Origin: Leisingera daeponensis
GTDB taxonomy: Bacteria; Pseudomonadota; Alphaproteobacteria; Rhodobacterales; Rhodobacteraceae
DNA length: 64,000 bases
Direction of reading: 5' to 3'
Assembly (NCBI RefSeq): GCF_019801465.1
Contig: NZ_JAHVJA010000008.1
Span: forward strand, 62,001-126,000
Position 1 is the stretch's first letter. Each line of letters opens with the position of its first letter. A program made the position numbers and the translations under genes. Below the pieces are notes generated by a model. It made no database searches. It had not been told where the DNA came from and worked only from the letters and a program-made list of their open reading frames with translations. This document shows positions 9,280 to 18,232 of the stretch, one piece after another.

Positions 9280-9887
9280 CTTGGCGCAAACGGATTTTCG
9301 ACCTTTTCTTTGCCAGCCTGCTGATCGTGGTGCTGGGCCCCATTCTGCTGCTGCTGCTTGTGTGGCTCCTGTGGAAGGAGGGGCGGCCGCTGTTCTATGT
9401 GGCGGAGCGGATGAAGGGGGTGGACCAGCCTTTCAGCTTATGGAAGCTCCGGACCATGACGGTGGTGGAGACGGACACCGGGGTGTCGGGCGGCGACAAG
9501 TCGGCGCGCATCACAAGGACCGGCGCCTGGCTGCGCTCCAAGCGGCTGGATGAGTTCCCGCAGCTGTGGAACATCCTCAAGGGGGACATCTCCTTTGTCG
9601 GGCCGCGCCCGCCCCTGCGCCAGTATGTCGAGGCGCATCCGGAGCTTTATGCAAAGGTGCTGAAATCGCGCCCCGGCGTCACCGGCCTTGCCTCGATCAC
9701 CTATCACAAGCATGAGGCGGCGCTGCTGGCGCGCTGCGGCAGCCCGGAGGAGACCCATGCGGTCTATTCCCGCCTTTGCGTGCCGGTGAAGGCGCGGCTG
9801 GACCTGATCTACCAGCGGCATCAGAGCATGTGCTTCGATTTCGACATCGTGTTCCAGACCATTGGCAATATATTCCGCCGCGGGTAG
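9276..9887 (+). CDS. Priming sugar transferase (undecaprenyl-phosphate sugar phosphotransferase type)
   Basis: 203 residues from ATG 9276. A single N-terminal membrane segment (FDLFFASLLIVVLGPILLLL) precedes the bacterial sugar-transferase domain with PLFYVAERMKG, SLWKLRTM, the SKRLDEFPQLWNILKGD signature, FVGPRPPL and RPGVTGLAS. These enzymes move a sugar-1-phosphate from its nucleotide carrier onto undecaprenyl phosphate at the inner membrane and so start the repeat unit. It is the short form, lacking the extra membrane segments and CoA-binding-like domain of full WbaP/WcaJ. It is coupled to the upstream epimerase gene. Confidence 0.94.
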   Translation: MTWRKRIFDLFFASLLIVVLGPILLLLLVWLLWKEGRPLFYVAERMKGVDQPFSLWKLRTMTVVETDTGVSGGDKSARITRTGAWLRSKRLDEFPQLWNILKGDISFVGPRPPLRQYVEAHPELYAKVLKSRPGVTGLASITYHKHEAALLARCGSPEETHAVYSRLCVPVKARLDLIYQRHQSMCFDFDIVFQTIGNIFRRG

Positions 9888-9984
9888 ACACGGATTCGGC
9901 GATTCCCGCATAGCCTGCACCGCCCGGCCGGGGCAGGCGCCCCGGGGCGCAGGGGCATCCGGCGGGTTTCCGCCGCCGGCCGTT

Positions 9985-10012
9985 TTGCCGGATGGGGAAA
10001 ACCGGCTATGAT
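9985..10012 (+). promoter_or_regulatory. Candidate sigma70-type promoter for the WbpM-like gene
   Basis: TTGCCG at 9985-9990 and TATGAT at 10007-10012 are spaced by 16 bases, close to the housekeeping consensus, about 150 bases before the gene at 10166 and in a 278-base gap. Confidence 0.5.
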
Positions 10013-10165
10013 AGAAACTGTGTTTTATGGGCCGCGCACCGGATTTCAGCGCATCGGGGCCGTGTTTGATTTACTTTTTTCTGCTATCCGGCAGCAGGGC
10101 GCTGCCGGGACAGGCAAGCGGAATAACAACAGGGCAGAAATGCAGGCACTCAAGGGCAAACAGGC

Positions 10166-12046
10166 ATGTACAACCTGATCAGCGCGCTGTCGCGCAAGCA
10201 GAAATCCTGCGTCTTCCTGGCGGTGGACCTGGCGCTGCTGCCGCTGGCGCTGCTGTTCACCCTGCAGGTGCAGCCGCTGCCCGACCCGGCGCTGGCCACC
10301 CTGGGGCTGCTCCTGCCGGTGCTGCCCTATGTGATTGCCGGTGCCGCCGGGCTGGCCCTGTGGCTGGGGCTGCCCCATGTGCAGCTCAACGCCTATGAGC
10401 GCCATGCCGCGGCGCAAAGCGCGCTGCTGGCGGGCGGCACCGCGCTGGGGCTGGCGGCGCTCACCGCCGCCTTCGGGCCGCCGCTGGGCCCGGGCACCCA
10501 TATGGTGTTTGCGATCTGCTATTTCCTGTTCATGGTGGTTGCCCGCGCCGCGATGCTGCAGCTGGTGCTGATGGTCTACCGCCGCGCCAAGCCGCGCTGC
10601 CGGGTGCTGATCTACGGCGCCGGCAATACCGGCACCCAGCTGGCGCAGGCGCTGAAGGCGCATGACGGCATCGACCCGGTCGCTTTTGCCGATGACAATT
10701 CCTCGCTGCAGGGGCTGACCCTGGTCGGGCTGCCGGTGTTCGCGCCCAGCCGGATTGCCGAGATCGTGCAGGCCCGCGGCATCCGCCGGGTGCTGCTGGC
10801 GATGCCCTCGCAGAGCCAGCCGCGCCAGGCGCAGATCACCCAGCGGCTGCAGAAACTGGGGCTGGAGGTGCAGGCGCTGCCCTCCTTCGCCCAGCTGATC
10901 GGCGAGGAGGCGCTGGTCGACAAGCTGACGCCGGTGGCGCCGCAGGCCTTCCTGGGCCGGGCGGCGCGCGACGTGCCGCTGAAGGAGGCAGCGGGCTCCT
11001 ACCAGGGCAAATCGGTGCTGGTCTCCGGCGCCGGCGGCTCGATCGGCTCGGAGCTGTGCCGCCAGGTGCTGGCCTGCCGCCCGTCCAAACTGGTGCTGTT
11101 CGAGCTCAGCGAGCTGGCGCTTTACACCGTGCATCAGGAGCTGGGGCCGCTGGCCGGGGAGGCGGGCATCGAGCTGGTGCCGGTGCTGGGCTCGGTCACC
11201 GACCCGCGCCAGGTGCGGATGGTGCTGAATGCCCATGAGGTGCAGGTGGTGCTGCATGCGGCGGCCTATAAACATGTGCCGCTGGTCGAGGCGAACCCGC
11301 TGCCGGGGCTGGCCAACAATGTCTTCGGCACCCAGACCCTGGCGCGCGCGGCGGCCAGGGCAGGGGTGGAGCGTTTCATCCTGATCTCCTCCGACAAGGC
11401 GGTGAACCCGGCCAATGTGATGGGCGCCTCCAAGCGGATGGCGGAGCTGATCGTGCAGGATCTGGCCACCCGCTTCGGCGGCCGCACGGTGTTCACCATG
11501 GTGCGCTTCGGCAATGTGCTGGGCTCTTCCGGCTCGGTGGTGCCGCTGTTCCAGGAGCAGATCAGCCGCGGCGGCCCGGTCACCGTGACCGATCCCAATG
11601 TGCGCCGCTTCTTCATGACCATCAGCGAGGCGGTGCAGCTGGTGCTGCAGGCGGGCGACATGGCCAAGGGCGGCGAGGTCTTCGTGCTGGACATGGGCGA
11701 GCCGGTGCCGATCCTGCAGCTGGCCCGCCAGGTGATCGAAAGCGCGGGCCACAGCGTGCGCGACGCGGACAATCCCGGCGGCGATATCGCCATCGAGATC
11801 ATCGGGCTGCGGCCCGGCGAGAAGATGGAGGAAGAACTGACGCTGAGCGAGGAGCTGATCCACACCCGCCATCAGAAGATCTTCTGCGCCCGCGAAACCG
11901 TGCTGTCGGAGATCGAGGTGGCGGGCTTCCTGCGCAGCCTGCGCCAGGCGGTGGCGGCGGGCGACGAGGCGGCGGCGCTGCAGGTGGTGCGGCACTGGGT
12001 CGAGGGCTATTGCCAGCCGCCGGCTGCGGAGCGCAAGAGCTCCTGA
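10166..12046 (+). CDS. WbpM/CapD-type membrane NDP-sugar 4,6-dehydratase/epimerase
   Basis: 626 residues. The N-terminal ~130 residues hold about four membrane segments (FLAVDLALLPLALLFTL; a second near 55; LLAGGTALGLAALTAAFG; MVFAICYFLFMVVARAAM). A first Rossmann-like region (IYGAGNTGTQLAQAL) is followed by the catalytic SDR domain: VSGAGGSIGSELCRQVL, AAAYKHVPLVE, the SSDKAVNPANVMGASKRMAE active-site segment, RFGNVLGSSGSV and GLRPGEKMEEEL. Such proteins usually make UDP-4-keto-6-deoxy-HexNAc, precursor of sugars such as bacillosamine or QuiNAc. It precedes yjbH, with a 185-base gap. Confidence 0.92.
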   Translation: MYNLISALSRKQKSCVFLAVDLALLPLALLFTLQVQPLPDPALATLGLLLPVLPYVIAGAAGLALWLGLPHVQLNAYERHAAAQSALLAGGTALGLAALTAAFGPPLGPGTHMVFAICYFLFMVVARAAMLQLVLMVYRRAKPRCRVLIYGAGNTGTQLAQALKAHDGIDPVAFADDNSSLQGLTLVGLPVFAPSRIAEIVQARGIRRVLLAMPSQSQPRQAQITQRLQKLGLEVQALPSFAQLIGEEALVDKLTPVAPQAFLGRAARDVPLKEAAGSYQGKSVLVSGAGGSIGSELCRQVLACRPSKLVLFELSELALYTVHQELGPLAGEAGIELVPVLGSVTDPRQVRMVLNAHEVQVVLHAAAYKHVPLVEANPLPGLANNVFGTQTLARAAARAGVERFILISSDKAVNPANVMGASKRMAELIVQDLATRFGGRTVFTMVRFGNVLGSSGSVVPLFQEQISRGGPVTVTDPNVRRFFMTISEAVQLVLQAGDMAKGGEVFVLDMGEPVPILQLARQVIESAGHSVRDADNPGGDIAIEIIGLRPGEKMEEELTLSEELIHTRHQKIFCARETVLSEIEVAGFLRSLRQAVAAGDEAAALQVVRHWVEGYCQPPAAERKSS

Positions 12047-12231
12047 CCGCCTTCAGGCGGCCCGGGGAGCGGTCCGGAGTGCGGCCTGAGGGCTGCAGCG
12101 GCCGCAAATCCGCGGTCCCCGGCGCCGGCGGCAATTGATCCGCTGCCGCCGCCATGGTCTAAGCGGGCAACAGACAACAGGCCGGGACCGCGGAGACCGG
12201 CGGCAGGCAGTTCCAAAAGGCAGGTTTCCCC

Positions 12232-14475
12232 GTGACCCCGATCAAGACCCTACTGCGCAGGACCGGAGCTATTGGCGGTGCCGTGCGGGCCGCGGCGGCG
12301 CTGCTGTGCCTCACCGCCGCCCCGGGGCAGGCTGAGCGGCCGGAGATCACCCGCGATGATCCGCAGGCGGCGCCGGGCACGGAAGCCGCGGCGCCGCGGC
12401 TGAAGCCGCTGCCGCCGCCCAGCCTCAACTTCTACGGCAGCCCCGGCATCATCGACATGCCGAGCGCGGAAATGCTGCCCGACGGCCAGTATGCGGTCAG
12501 CTATTCCTGGTTCGCGGGCCAGAGCCGCTACAACATCACCTTCCAGGCGCTGCCCTGGCTCAGCGCCTCCTTCCGCTACAACGGAATCAAGAGCAACGGC
12601 GCGCTGATCGCCGGGTTCCAAACCTATTACGACCGCGGCTTCGATGTGCGCGCCCGGCTCTGGCGCGAGCGGCGCTGGCTGCCCGAGGTCACCATGGGTC
12701 TGCAGGATTTTGCCGGCACCGGGATCTATGCGGCGGAGTATTTCGTCGCCACCAAGCGGTTCGAGGCCGCCGCCCTGGGCTGGGGCCGCGGGCCCGGCCG
12801 GCTGAAGGTCTCGGCAGGCCTCGGCTGGGGGCGGCTCGGCAGCCACGGCGCCATCGGCTCCATCGGCAGCCGCCCGTCCTTCGTGGCCGGCGACACCGGC
12901 GGCGAGCTGGCCACCGACCAGTGGTTCCGCGGCGATGTGGCGCCCTTTGCCGGCTTTGAGTGGCAGCCCGACGAGCGCTGGAGCCTGAAGGCGGAATATT
13001 CCACCGACGCCTATGCGCTGGAAACCGGGGCGCCGGATGTCTTCGAGCGCAAATCCTCGCTGAACTTCGGGATGGAATACCAGTATTCCGACCGGGTGCG
13101 CCTGGGCGCCTATTACCTCTACGGCTCCGAGATCGGTCTGACCGCACAGATCCAGCTCAACCCGAAACACCCGCCCGCCCCGATGGCGGTGCCGGCGCCG
13201 CCTCCCGTCATCCCGCGCAGCCAATGGGCTACGGAAGAGGCGCACTGGCGCCAGGACTGGGCCGCCAGCGAGGCCGCGTCCCGCACCGTCCGCGACCGGG
13301 CCGCCGAGGCGCTGAAGGCAGACGGGCTGGTGCTGGAGGCGGTCACCCTGACCGGCACCAGCGCCGAGCTGCGCTACCGCAACATCCGCTACCGCTCGCA
13401 GAGCCAGGCGGCGGGCCGCGCCGCCCGCGCCCTGGCGCAGACCATGCCGCCCTCGGTGGAGACCTTCCGGCTGGTGCCGGTGCACCGCGGCACCGGGCTT
13501 TCGGCCATTGAAATCCGCCGCTCCGACCTGGAGGCGCTGGAGTTCGACCCCGACGCAGCAGATGCGCTGATGGCCTCCGCCGGGGTGCAGGATGCCGGGG
13601 CGCTGCCGCCGGAGGCGCTGTTCTCCGGCGGGCTGTACCCGGCCTTTGCCACCTCCGTCAGCCCCTATACCCAGCCCGCCTATTTCGACCCGGAAAAGCC
13701 GTTCCGGATCGATGCGGGCATCGATTTCGCAGCGTCTTATGCGCCGGCCCCGGGCTGGCGCATCGCCGGCACCATCCGCCAGCGGCTGGCCGGCAATGTG
13801 AAGAACGGCCGCGCCTCCAACTCGGTGCTGCCGCATGTGCGCACCGACCAGAGCGAATACGCCCAGTTCGGCACCACCCTGGAGAATCTCTATGTGAGCC
13901 GCCTGTGGAAACCCGGCCGCAATCTCTATGCCCGTGCCACCGCCGGCCTGTTCGAGGCGATGTACGGCGGCGTCTCCGGCGAGCTGCTGTGGAAGCCGGT
14001 GAACAGCCGCATCGGTTTCGGGCTGGAGGCCAACTATGTGGTGCAGCGCGATTTCGACCAGCGGTTCTCCTTCCGCGATTACAAGACCTTCACCGGCCAT
14101 GCCTCGGCCTATGCCGAGCTGGGCAAGGGCTATCTGCTGCAGGTTGACGCGGGCCGCTACCTGGCCGGCGACTACGGCGGCACCGTCAGCCTGAACCGGG
14201 AGTTCGGCAACGGCTTCCTGGTCGGCGCCTTCTTCACGCTGACCGATGTCTCGGCCGAGGATTTCGGCGAGGGCTCCTTTGACAAGGGATTCGTCTTCCG
14301 CATCCCGGTCGACTGGCTCCTGGGCAAGCCGTCGCGCTCCGGCTTCGGCCTGACCATCCGCCCGACCCAGCGCGACGGCGGCCAGCGGGTGGCGGTGCCG
14401 GACCGGCTTTACGGGCCGGTGCGCGAGGCCCACCGCAAGAGCCTGGAAGACCAGCGCGCGAGGTTCTGGGAATGA
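12232..14475 (+). CDS. yjbH: YjbH-domain outer-membrane exopolysaccharide protein
   Basis: 747 residues from GTG 12232; a basic and hydrophobic signal peptide ends near AAPGQAE. The N-terminal body carries the YjbH signature (NFYGSPGIIDMPSAEMLPDG, VSYSWFAGQSRYNITFQALP, GLQDFAGTGIYAAEYFVATK). The rest is rich in alternating aromatic/polar strands ending with FGLTIRPTQRDG, consistent with a beta-barrel. In Enterobacteria YjbH belongs to the yjbEFGH operon for a surface polysaccharide. The stop overlaps the yjbF start (ATGA). AAAGGCAGG precedes the GTG. Exact biochemical role is unknown for the family. Confidence 0.9.
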   Translation: MTPIKTLLRRTGAIGGAVRAAAALLCLTAAPGQAERPEITRDDPQAAPGTEAAAPRLKPLPPPSLNFYGSPGIIDMPSAEMLPDGQYAVSYSWFAGQSRYNITFQALPWLSASFRYNGIKSNGALIAGFQTYYDRGFDVRARLWRERRWLPEVTMGLQDFAGTGIYAAEYFVATKRFEAAALGWGRGPGRLKVSAGLGWGRLGSHGAIGSIGSRPSFVAGDTGGELATDQWFRGDVAPFAGFEWQPDERWSLKAEYSTDAYALETGAPDVFERKSSLNFGMEYQYSDRVRLGAYYLYGSEIGLTAQIQLNPKHPPAPMAVPAPPPVIPRSQWATEEAHWRQDWAASEAASRTVRDRAAEALKADGLVLEAVTLTGTSAELRYRNIRYRSQSQAAGRAARALAQTMPPSVETFRLVPVHRGTGLSAIEIRRSDLEALEFDPDAADALMASAGVQDAGALPPEALFSGGLYPAFATSVSPYTQPAYFDPEKPFRIDAGIDFAASYAPAPGWRIAGTIRQRLAGNVKNGRASNSVLPHVRTDQSEYAQFGTTLENLYVSRLWKPGRNLYARATAGLFEAMYGGVSGELLWKPVNSRIGFGLEANYVVQRDFDQRFSFRDYKTFTGHASAYAELGKGYLLQVDAGRYLAGDYGGTVSLNREFGNGFLVGAFFTLTDVSAEDFGEGSFDKGFVFRIPVDWLLGKPSRSGFGLTIRPTQRDGGQRVAVPDRLYGPVREAHRKSLEDQRARFWE

Positions 14476-15167
14476 GCATGAACATGATCCGGAAGGCCGC
14501 CGCCGCCCTGGCCGCTGCGCTGCTGCTGGCGGGCTGCAGCAAGGGGCCGGAAAAGACCAAGGCCGGGCTGGAAGTGGTGCAGGCGGTGGCCGAGCAGTTC
14601 AGCCGCCGCCGCAGCGCGCCGCCGCCGCCAGCGGAGCTGACCCGGGCGCTGCTGGACAAGCAGACCCAGGCCTATATCGAGGTCACCATCGAGAACCGCG
14701 GGGCCACGGCCTATCTGACCCGCGCCCTGGAGCGCCGCGACAGCCATCCCGGGCAGGTTGAGGTCTGGCGCACCCAGGACAATGTCTCGGTTGCCCTGCG
14801 CCAGGGCATGGTGATTGCCACCCGCGGCCTGGGCGGCGGGCTGTTGTCGGCTGAGGTGCCGGCCGCGGACGGCGCGGGCGGCCCGGCGCGCGGCGGCGCC
14901 CGGCGCTATACCGTGCGCGCCGACGGCAACGGCCAGCGGGTGCTGAACATGGCCTGCAGCCTGCACGACCTGGGCCCGGAACCGGTGGAAATTGTCGAGA
15001 TCACCCATCCGGCCCGCCATCTGCAGGAGCGCTGCGAAGGGGCCGGCGGGGTGGTGGTCAACGACTACTGGGTTGATTCCCGCGCCGGGAGCCTCCAGGT
15101 CTGGCAATCGCGGCAGTGGGCAGGCCCGGAGACCGGATATCTGCGAATCCGCCAGCTGCGGCAGTGA
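14472..15167 (+). CDS. yjbF: YjbF-family lipoprotein
   Basis: 231 residues. The lipoprotein signal peptide RKAAAALAAALLLAGCSKG puts the lipidated Cys at residue 22. The body contains the pattern LDKQTQAYIEVTIENRGATA, VWRTQDNVSVALRQGMVIATRGLGG, NDYWVDSRAGSLQVWQSRQW and ends TGYLRIRQL, as in the YjbF/GfcB group of capsule and exopolysaccharide lipoproteins. It is directly coupled to yjbH by a 4-base overlap. Acts in the outer membrane/periplasm; how it helps export is not known. Confidence 0.9.
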   Translation: MSMNMIRKAAAALAAALLLAGCSKGPEKTKAGLEVVQAVAEQFSRRRSAPPPPAELTRALLDKQTQAYIEVTIENRGATAYLTRALERRDSHPGQVEVWRTQDNVSVALRQGMVIATRGLGGGLLSAEVPAADGAGGPARGGARRYTVRADGNGQRVLNMACSLHDLGPEPVEIVEITHPARHLQERCEGAGGVVVNDYWVDSRAGSLQVWQSRQWAGPETGYLRIRQLRQ

Positions 15168-15270
15168 GGCGGCGGCGGTTTTCCGCCCCGCCGCCGCGGC
15201 ATTGCGGCAACGGGCGGAAAAAATCCGCGATGCAAACGGGTTTTCAACAGTTTTGCCGCTATTCCATACG

Positions 15271-15299
15271 TTGAAATAACAATCCGCCTCTCATAAGAT
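15271..15299 (+). promoter_or_regulatory. Candidate promoter for the YjbE-like gene
   Basis: TTGAAA at 15271-15276 and TAAGAT at 15294-15299 are separated by exactly 17 bases, 41 bases before the ATG at 15341. This suggests that the small secreted protein is expressed separately from yjbHF. Confidence 0.6.
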
Positions 15300-15340
15300 C
15301 GCCTCAACGCATCTTTCACAGTTCTCCAAAGGAGTTTGAA

Positions 15341-15574
15341 ATGAAACATCTTCTCACCGCCCTGACCCTGGCCGCGATGGCTTCGGCCGCCCAGGCCGGC
15401 AACCTGGAGTCCGTCCCGGCCGCTCCGGTCGTCGTCGCAGACGAAAGCCTCAGCAACGCTGGCGGCCTGAGCGCAGGCGCCGTTGCCGGCGCCCTGGCCG
15501 GCCTGGCTGCGCTTGCCCTGATCGCCAACGACGACGATTCCGTCAGCACCACCACCACCACCACCACCAACTGA
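15341..15574 (+). CDS. YjbE-like small secreted Thr-tailed protein
   Basis: 77 residues with a strong AAAGGAG ribosome-binding site. A signal peptide (MKHLLTALTLAAMASAAQA) leads to a short mature protein: an acidic stretch, an Ala/Gly/Leu hydrophobic segment (GAVAGALAGLAALALIA), NDDDS, and a final run of seven Thr before Asn. This build, including the poly-Thr end, recalls E. coli YjbE, the first member of yjbEFGH, and it sits just behind yjbH-yjbF here. Similarity is one of architecture; I cannot align it rigorously. It has its own promoter and terminator, as expected of an abundant small exported protein. Confidence 0.75.
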   Translation: MKHLLTALTLAAMASAAQAGNLESVPAAPVVVADESLSNAGGLSAGAVAGALAGLAALALIANDDDSVSTTTTTTTN

Positions 15575-15617
15575 TCTTCCGGTCTGCCGCCAGACCGGCG
15601 GCACCGCCATCTTTTGG

Positions 15618-15647
15618 AAACGGGCCTCAGCTGAGGCCCGTTTTTGT
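15618..15647 (+). terminator. Rho-independent terminator after the YjbE-like gene
   Basis: Stem of 13 bp formed by 15618-15630 and 15631-15643, effectively a palindrome with its central bases as loop, followed by a run of T. Confidence 0.9.
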
Positions 15648-15938
15648 TTTCCGCTGCAGGCGGTTCTTTAAATTATTATTCATAATACGGATTATACGAA
15701 TTTATTGTGCGCCCGGCCGCATTCCAATCTGCATTGCGGCAAATCCCCTATCCTCCTGAAAAGAATGGAGACCGGAAGCCGGCTTGCTCAGCGCCTGATT
15801 TCGAGTGTGCGGCGCGCGGGCCTGCTGACCGTGAAGGAACCAGCGCAGAAGATCATGCCCCCGCCGCGGAGCTGCGCAGCGGGCGCGTTATAATCAGCCG
15901 GGAACGGTCCCCTGCCCGCGACGTGCAAACGGGCAGGC

Positions 15939-16439
15939 TCAGGCGCTGCGGCAGGCCGGCACGCCCATGCGGATGATCTCGCTGCCTTTGATCTTGTGGA
16001 CCCCGGAAATCCGGTTGCGGCCTTCGGCCATGAACCAGCTCTTCAGCGGCGCCGGATAATATTGCGCCATCACCCGGCTGAAATAATCGAACTTATCCTG
16101 CGCCAGGCGGCGGCCGCCGCGCGAGGGGCCGTGGAAGCCGAAGGTGGTGGCCGGGTCGACGCAGGCGCCCGGCAGTCCGAGAAACATGGTGCAGGTGGAG
16201 TAGCAGACCTTGCCGCGGATCTCGACCCGGACGCCGTTCTGCTGCAGGTTTTTCAGTTCGATCAGCCGGTCATGCAGATAGCCGCCGCGGTCGCTGCCGA
16301 CCACATAGGTCTGCTGGGCGGCGGCGGCGGCGGGCTGCAGCACCATCAGGGCCAGCCCAAGGGCGGCCGCGGCTTTTGCAGCGGTGCGGCTGCGGCCCAG
16401 CAGGGCGGCTGCCGAAGATGCGATGTTCTGTGCCAGCAT
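15939..16439 (-). CDS. Exported ClpP/crotonase-like hypothetical protein
   Basis: 166 residues. An N-terminal export signal (AAAALGLALMVLQPAAAAAQ) is followed by a compact domain with GKVCYSTCTMFLGLPG (Cys79, Ser81, Cys83) and FGFHGPS, the layout of secreted ClpP-like proteins in which the Ser of C-x-S-x-C occupies the nucleophile position. The C-terminus has a Cys in GVPACRSA. No substrate is known. It lies downstream of the exosortase E gene on the same strand, 191 bases away. A second protein with the same C-x-S-x-C motif is encoded at 58417-58974. Confidence 0.7.
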   Translation of the reverse strand: MLAQNIASSAAALLGRSRTAAKAAAALGLALMVLQPAAAAAQQTYVVGSDRGGYLHDRLIELKNLQQNGVRVEIRGKVCYSTCTMFLGLPGACVDPATTFGFHGPSRGGRRLAQDKFDYFSRVMAQYYPAPLKSWFMAEGRNRISGVHKIKGSEIIRMGVPACRSA

Positions 16440-16630
16440 GGTCAGGCCTCCAAAGCGTTAACGGGCGTTGGAGACTGATTAAGAAAGCGTTGCGCGCTGA
16501 CCGGGTTGCAGATGTGGCAAAAGTTAGTACATTATCAACACTTTAGCACTCATGTTAGGAAAATTTTAAGGGTCTGCGCCCGGCCCGGAAGCCCGGTTCC
16601 GGCGGCACGGACCGGGTCGGGCTGGCCGGA

Positions 16631-18232
16631 TCAGAGCAGGCTGAAATCCATCGCGGCGAGAGCGGCGGCGGCAATCAGGGCATTGGCCAGCATATGCGCC
16701 TGCACCGCGCCGCCAGGGCGGCGGGTGCGCAGGTAGAGCAGCCCGAAGACGGCCCCGGCCAGGCCCCCGGCCAGCCAGCGGCCGTGCAGCGCGGCAAACA
16801 GCAGGCTGCTGGCCAGCAGCCCGGCCAGGCGCCGCCAGGCGGGCGCGCCGGGCCCGCCGGCCAGGCGCTCCAGCACATAGGCGCGGAAGAACAGCTCCTC
16901 GATCACCGGCACCAGCAGCACCGTGCCCAGCAGGCGGCAGAGGATCCAGAACAGATCCGGCGCCGCGGTGCCGCCGCCGGGGCTTTCCGGCGCCGTCCAC
17001 AGCCACAGCGCCGCCACCGCACCGCCCGCCAGCCAGTCCAGCGGCCCGGCCCGCCAGCTGAACGCCCGCAGCGCGGGCCAGAACAGCATCAGCCCCAGCA
17101 GCATCAGCGCCGCCCGCAGCGGGTAGCCGTCGGCGGGGGTTTCCCAGAACAGCGGCGTCAGCGTGCCGCTGATCATGAAGAGGATGAAGGGCACGATCCT
17201 GGCAAACAGCGGATCCGCCGTCAGGGAGGGGGCGGATTGGGAAGAAGACCCGGCAATGCTCCTCTGGAAGAAGGCCATGTTGTGCGCGATGCCCAGAACC
17301 GCAAATGCCAGCAGAGAGAACAGAAGCCAGCCCGCGTAGGAATGGAACCCCTCCACTGCCAATTCAGGCGAGACATAGGCACCGAGCCAGATCAGCACGG
17401 AAATGCGCAGGATGTTGAAGGCCCAGCTGAGGCTGACCGCCAGCGGGAACAGAACCAGCCAATAGGGTTTCATGCGCAGCGCTGGACGGGCCAATAGAGC
17501 ATAAATACCCATGAAAACCGTCATCAGGGCCACGCCTTCGGCGCCGGAACACCCCGCGGCAACACGGACGGCAAAATCGTTGAGGCCGATGACACGGTCT
17601 CCAGGCAGGCTGGAGATTTCCGTTCCGGCTGCGGAAAAAACCAGGCTCACTGCCTCGAATGTCAACTGGGTCAAGGCCCGGTTTTCGCCCCAAAGCCAGC
17701 CGGTGGCTTCAACCACCAGCGGGAGCAGAAAACAACCGGCGGCGACAAGCGGCAGGAAGGCGTCACTGCCTAGAAACCATTGTTTCCAGGCGCGCAAGGG
17801 CAAGAGCCAGAGCGCAGCGCCGAGGAAGGCAAGCGCTGCGCCAGCCAGAAACAGTGGCGCCGCCCAGCTGAAGCGCGCTTCCAGTTCCGGAAGCGAGAAC
17901 CACCAAAGCGGGGCGAACAGCAGTCCCGCCCCCAGCAGATGCAGCCCGGCTGAGAGGATGCGGCGGGGCGGTTCTGTGTCCGCCAGGCGCATATAGCTCT
18001 GCCAGATCCGGGGGCGGAACGCCGCCATCAGAATGACAGCCAGACTCATGAAGATAACGCTCAGGGGAAGCGTTCGCATGCCTCGGCAGAGCATATATGC
18101 ATTCACGTTGCCGCAGAAGAACTGGCCCTCCTTGTGGGTTAGAAGGCGGATGGCCACTGCCTCGGCCACAGCCGCCAGCAAAAAAACGGCCAGACGCAAG
18201 AATACCGGCCTGGAGATCAGCCCCTGCCTCAT
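16631..18232 (-). CDS. xrtE: Exosortase E / CAAX-protease fusion (XrtE, VPEID-CTERM type)
   Basis: 533 residues, many membrane segments. The start at 18232 is fixed by a perfect AAAGGAG site. The N-terminal ~320 residues form an exosortase: AAGCSGAEGVALM supplies the catalytic Cys228, NILRISVLIW Arg276 and FHSYAGWLLF His297. The C-terminal ~200 residues are a CPBP/Abi (CAAX) intramembrane protease with EELFFRAYVLERL (E445, E446, R450), LHGRWLAGG (H483) and a third His at 513. This two-domain build defines exosortase E, which handles proteins with a VPEID C-terminal tail. No VPEID tail was found in the window. Its position inside the exopolysaccharide locus fits the known link between exosortases and EPS. 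Confidence 0.93.
   Translation of the reverse strand: MRQGLISRPVFLRLAVFLLAAVAEAVAIRLLTHKEGQFFCGNVNAYMLCRGMRTLPLSVIFMSLAVILMAAFRPRIWQSYMRLADTEPPRRILSAGLHLLGAGLLFAPLWWFSLPELEARFSWAAPLFLAGAALAFLGAALWLLPLRAWKQWFLGSDAFLPLVAAGCFLLPLVVEATGWLWGENRALTQLTFEAVSLVFSAAGTEISSLPGDRVIGLNDFAVRVAAGCSGAEGVALMTVFMGIYALLARPALRMKPYWLVLFPLAVSLSWAFNILRISVLIWLGAYVSPELAVEGFHSYAGWLLFSLLAFAVLGIAHNMAFFQRSIAGSSSQSAPSLTADPLFARIVPFILFMISGTLTPLFWETPADGYPLRAALMLLGLMLFWPALRAFSWRAGPLDWLAGGAVAALWLWTAPESPGGGTAAPDLFWILCRLLGTVLLVPVIEELFFRAYVLERLAGGPGAPAWRRLAGLLASSLLFAALHGRWLAGGLAGAVFGLLYLRTRRPGGAVQAHMLANALIAAAALAAMDFSLL

Noticed and set aside
15341..15574. Small Thr-tailed protein as the VPEID-CTERM substrate of XrtE
   Set aside because: It has no VPEID motif and no Arg-rich end after the hydrophobic segment.
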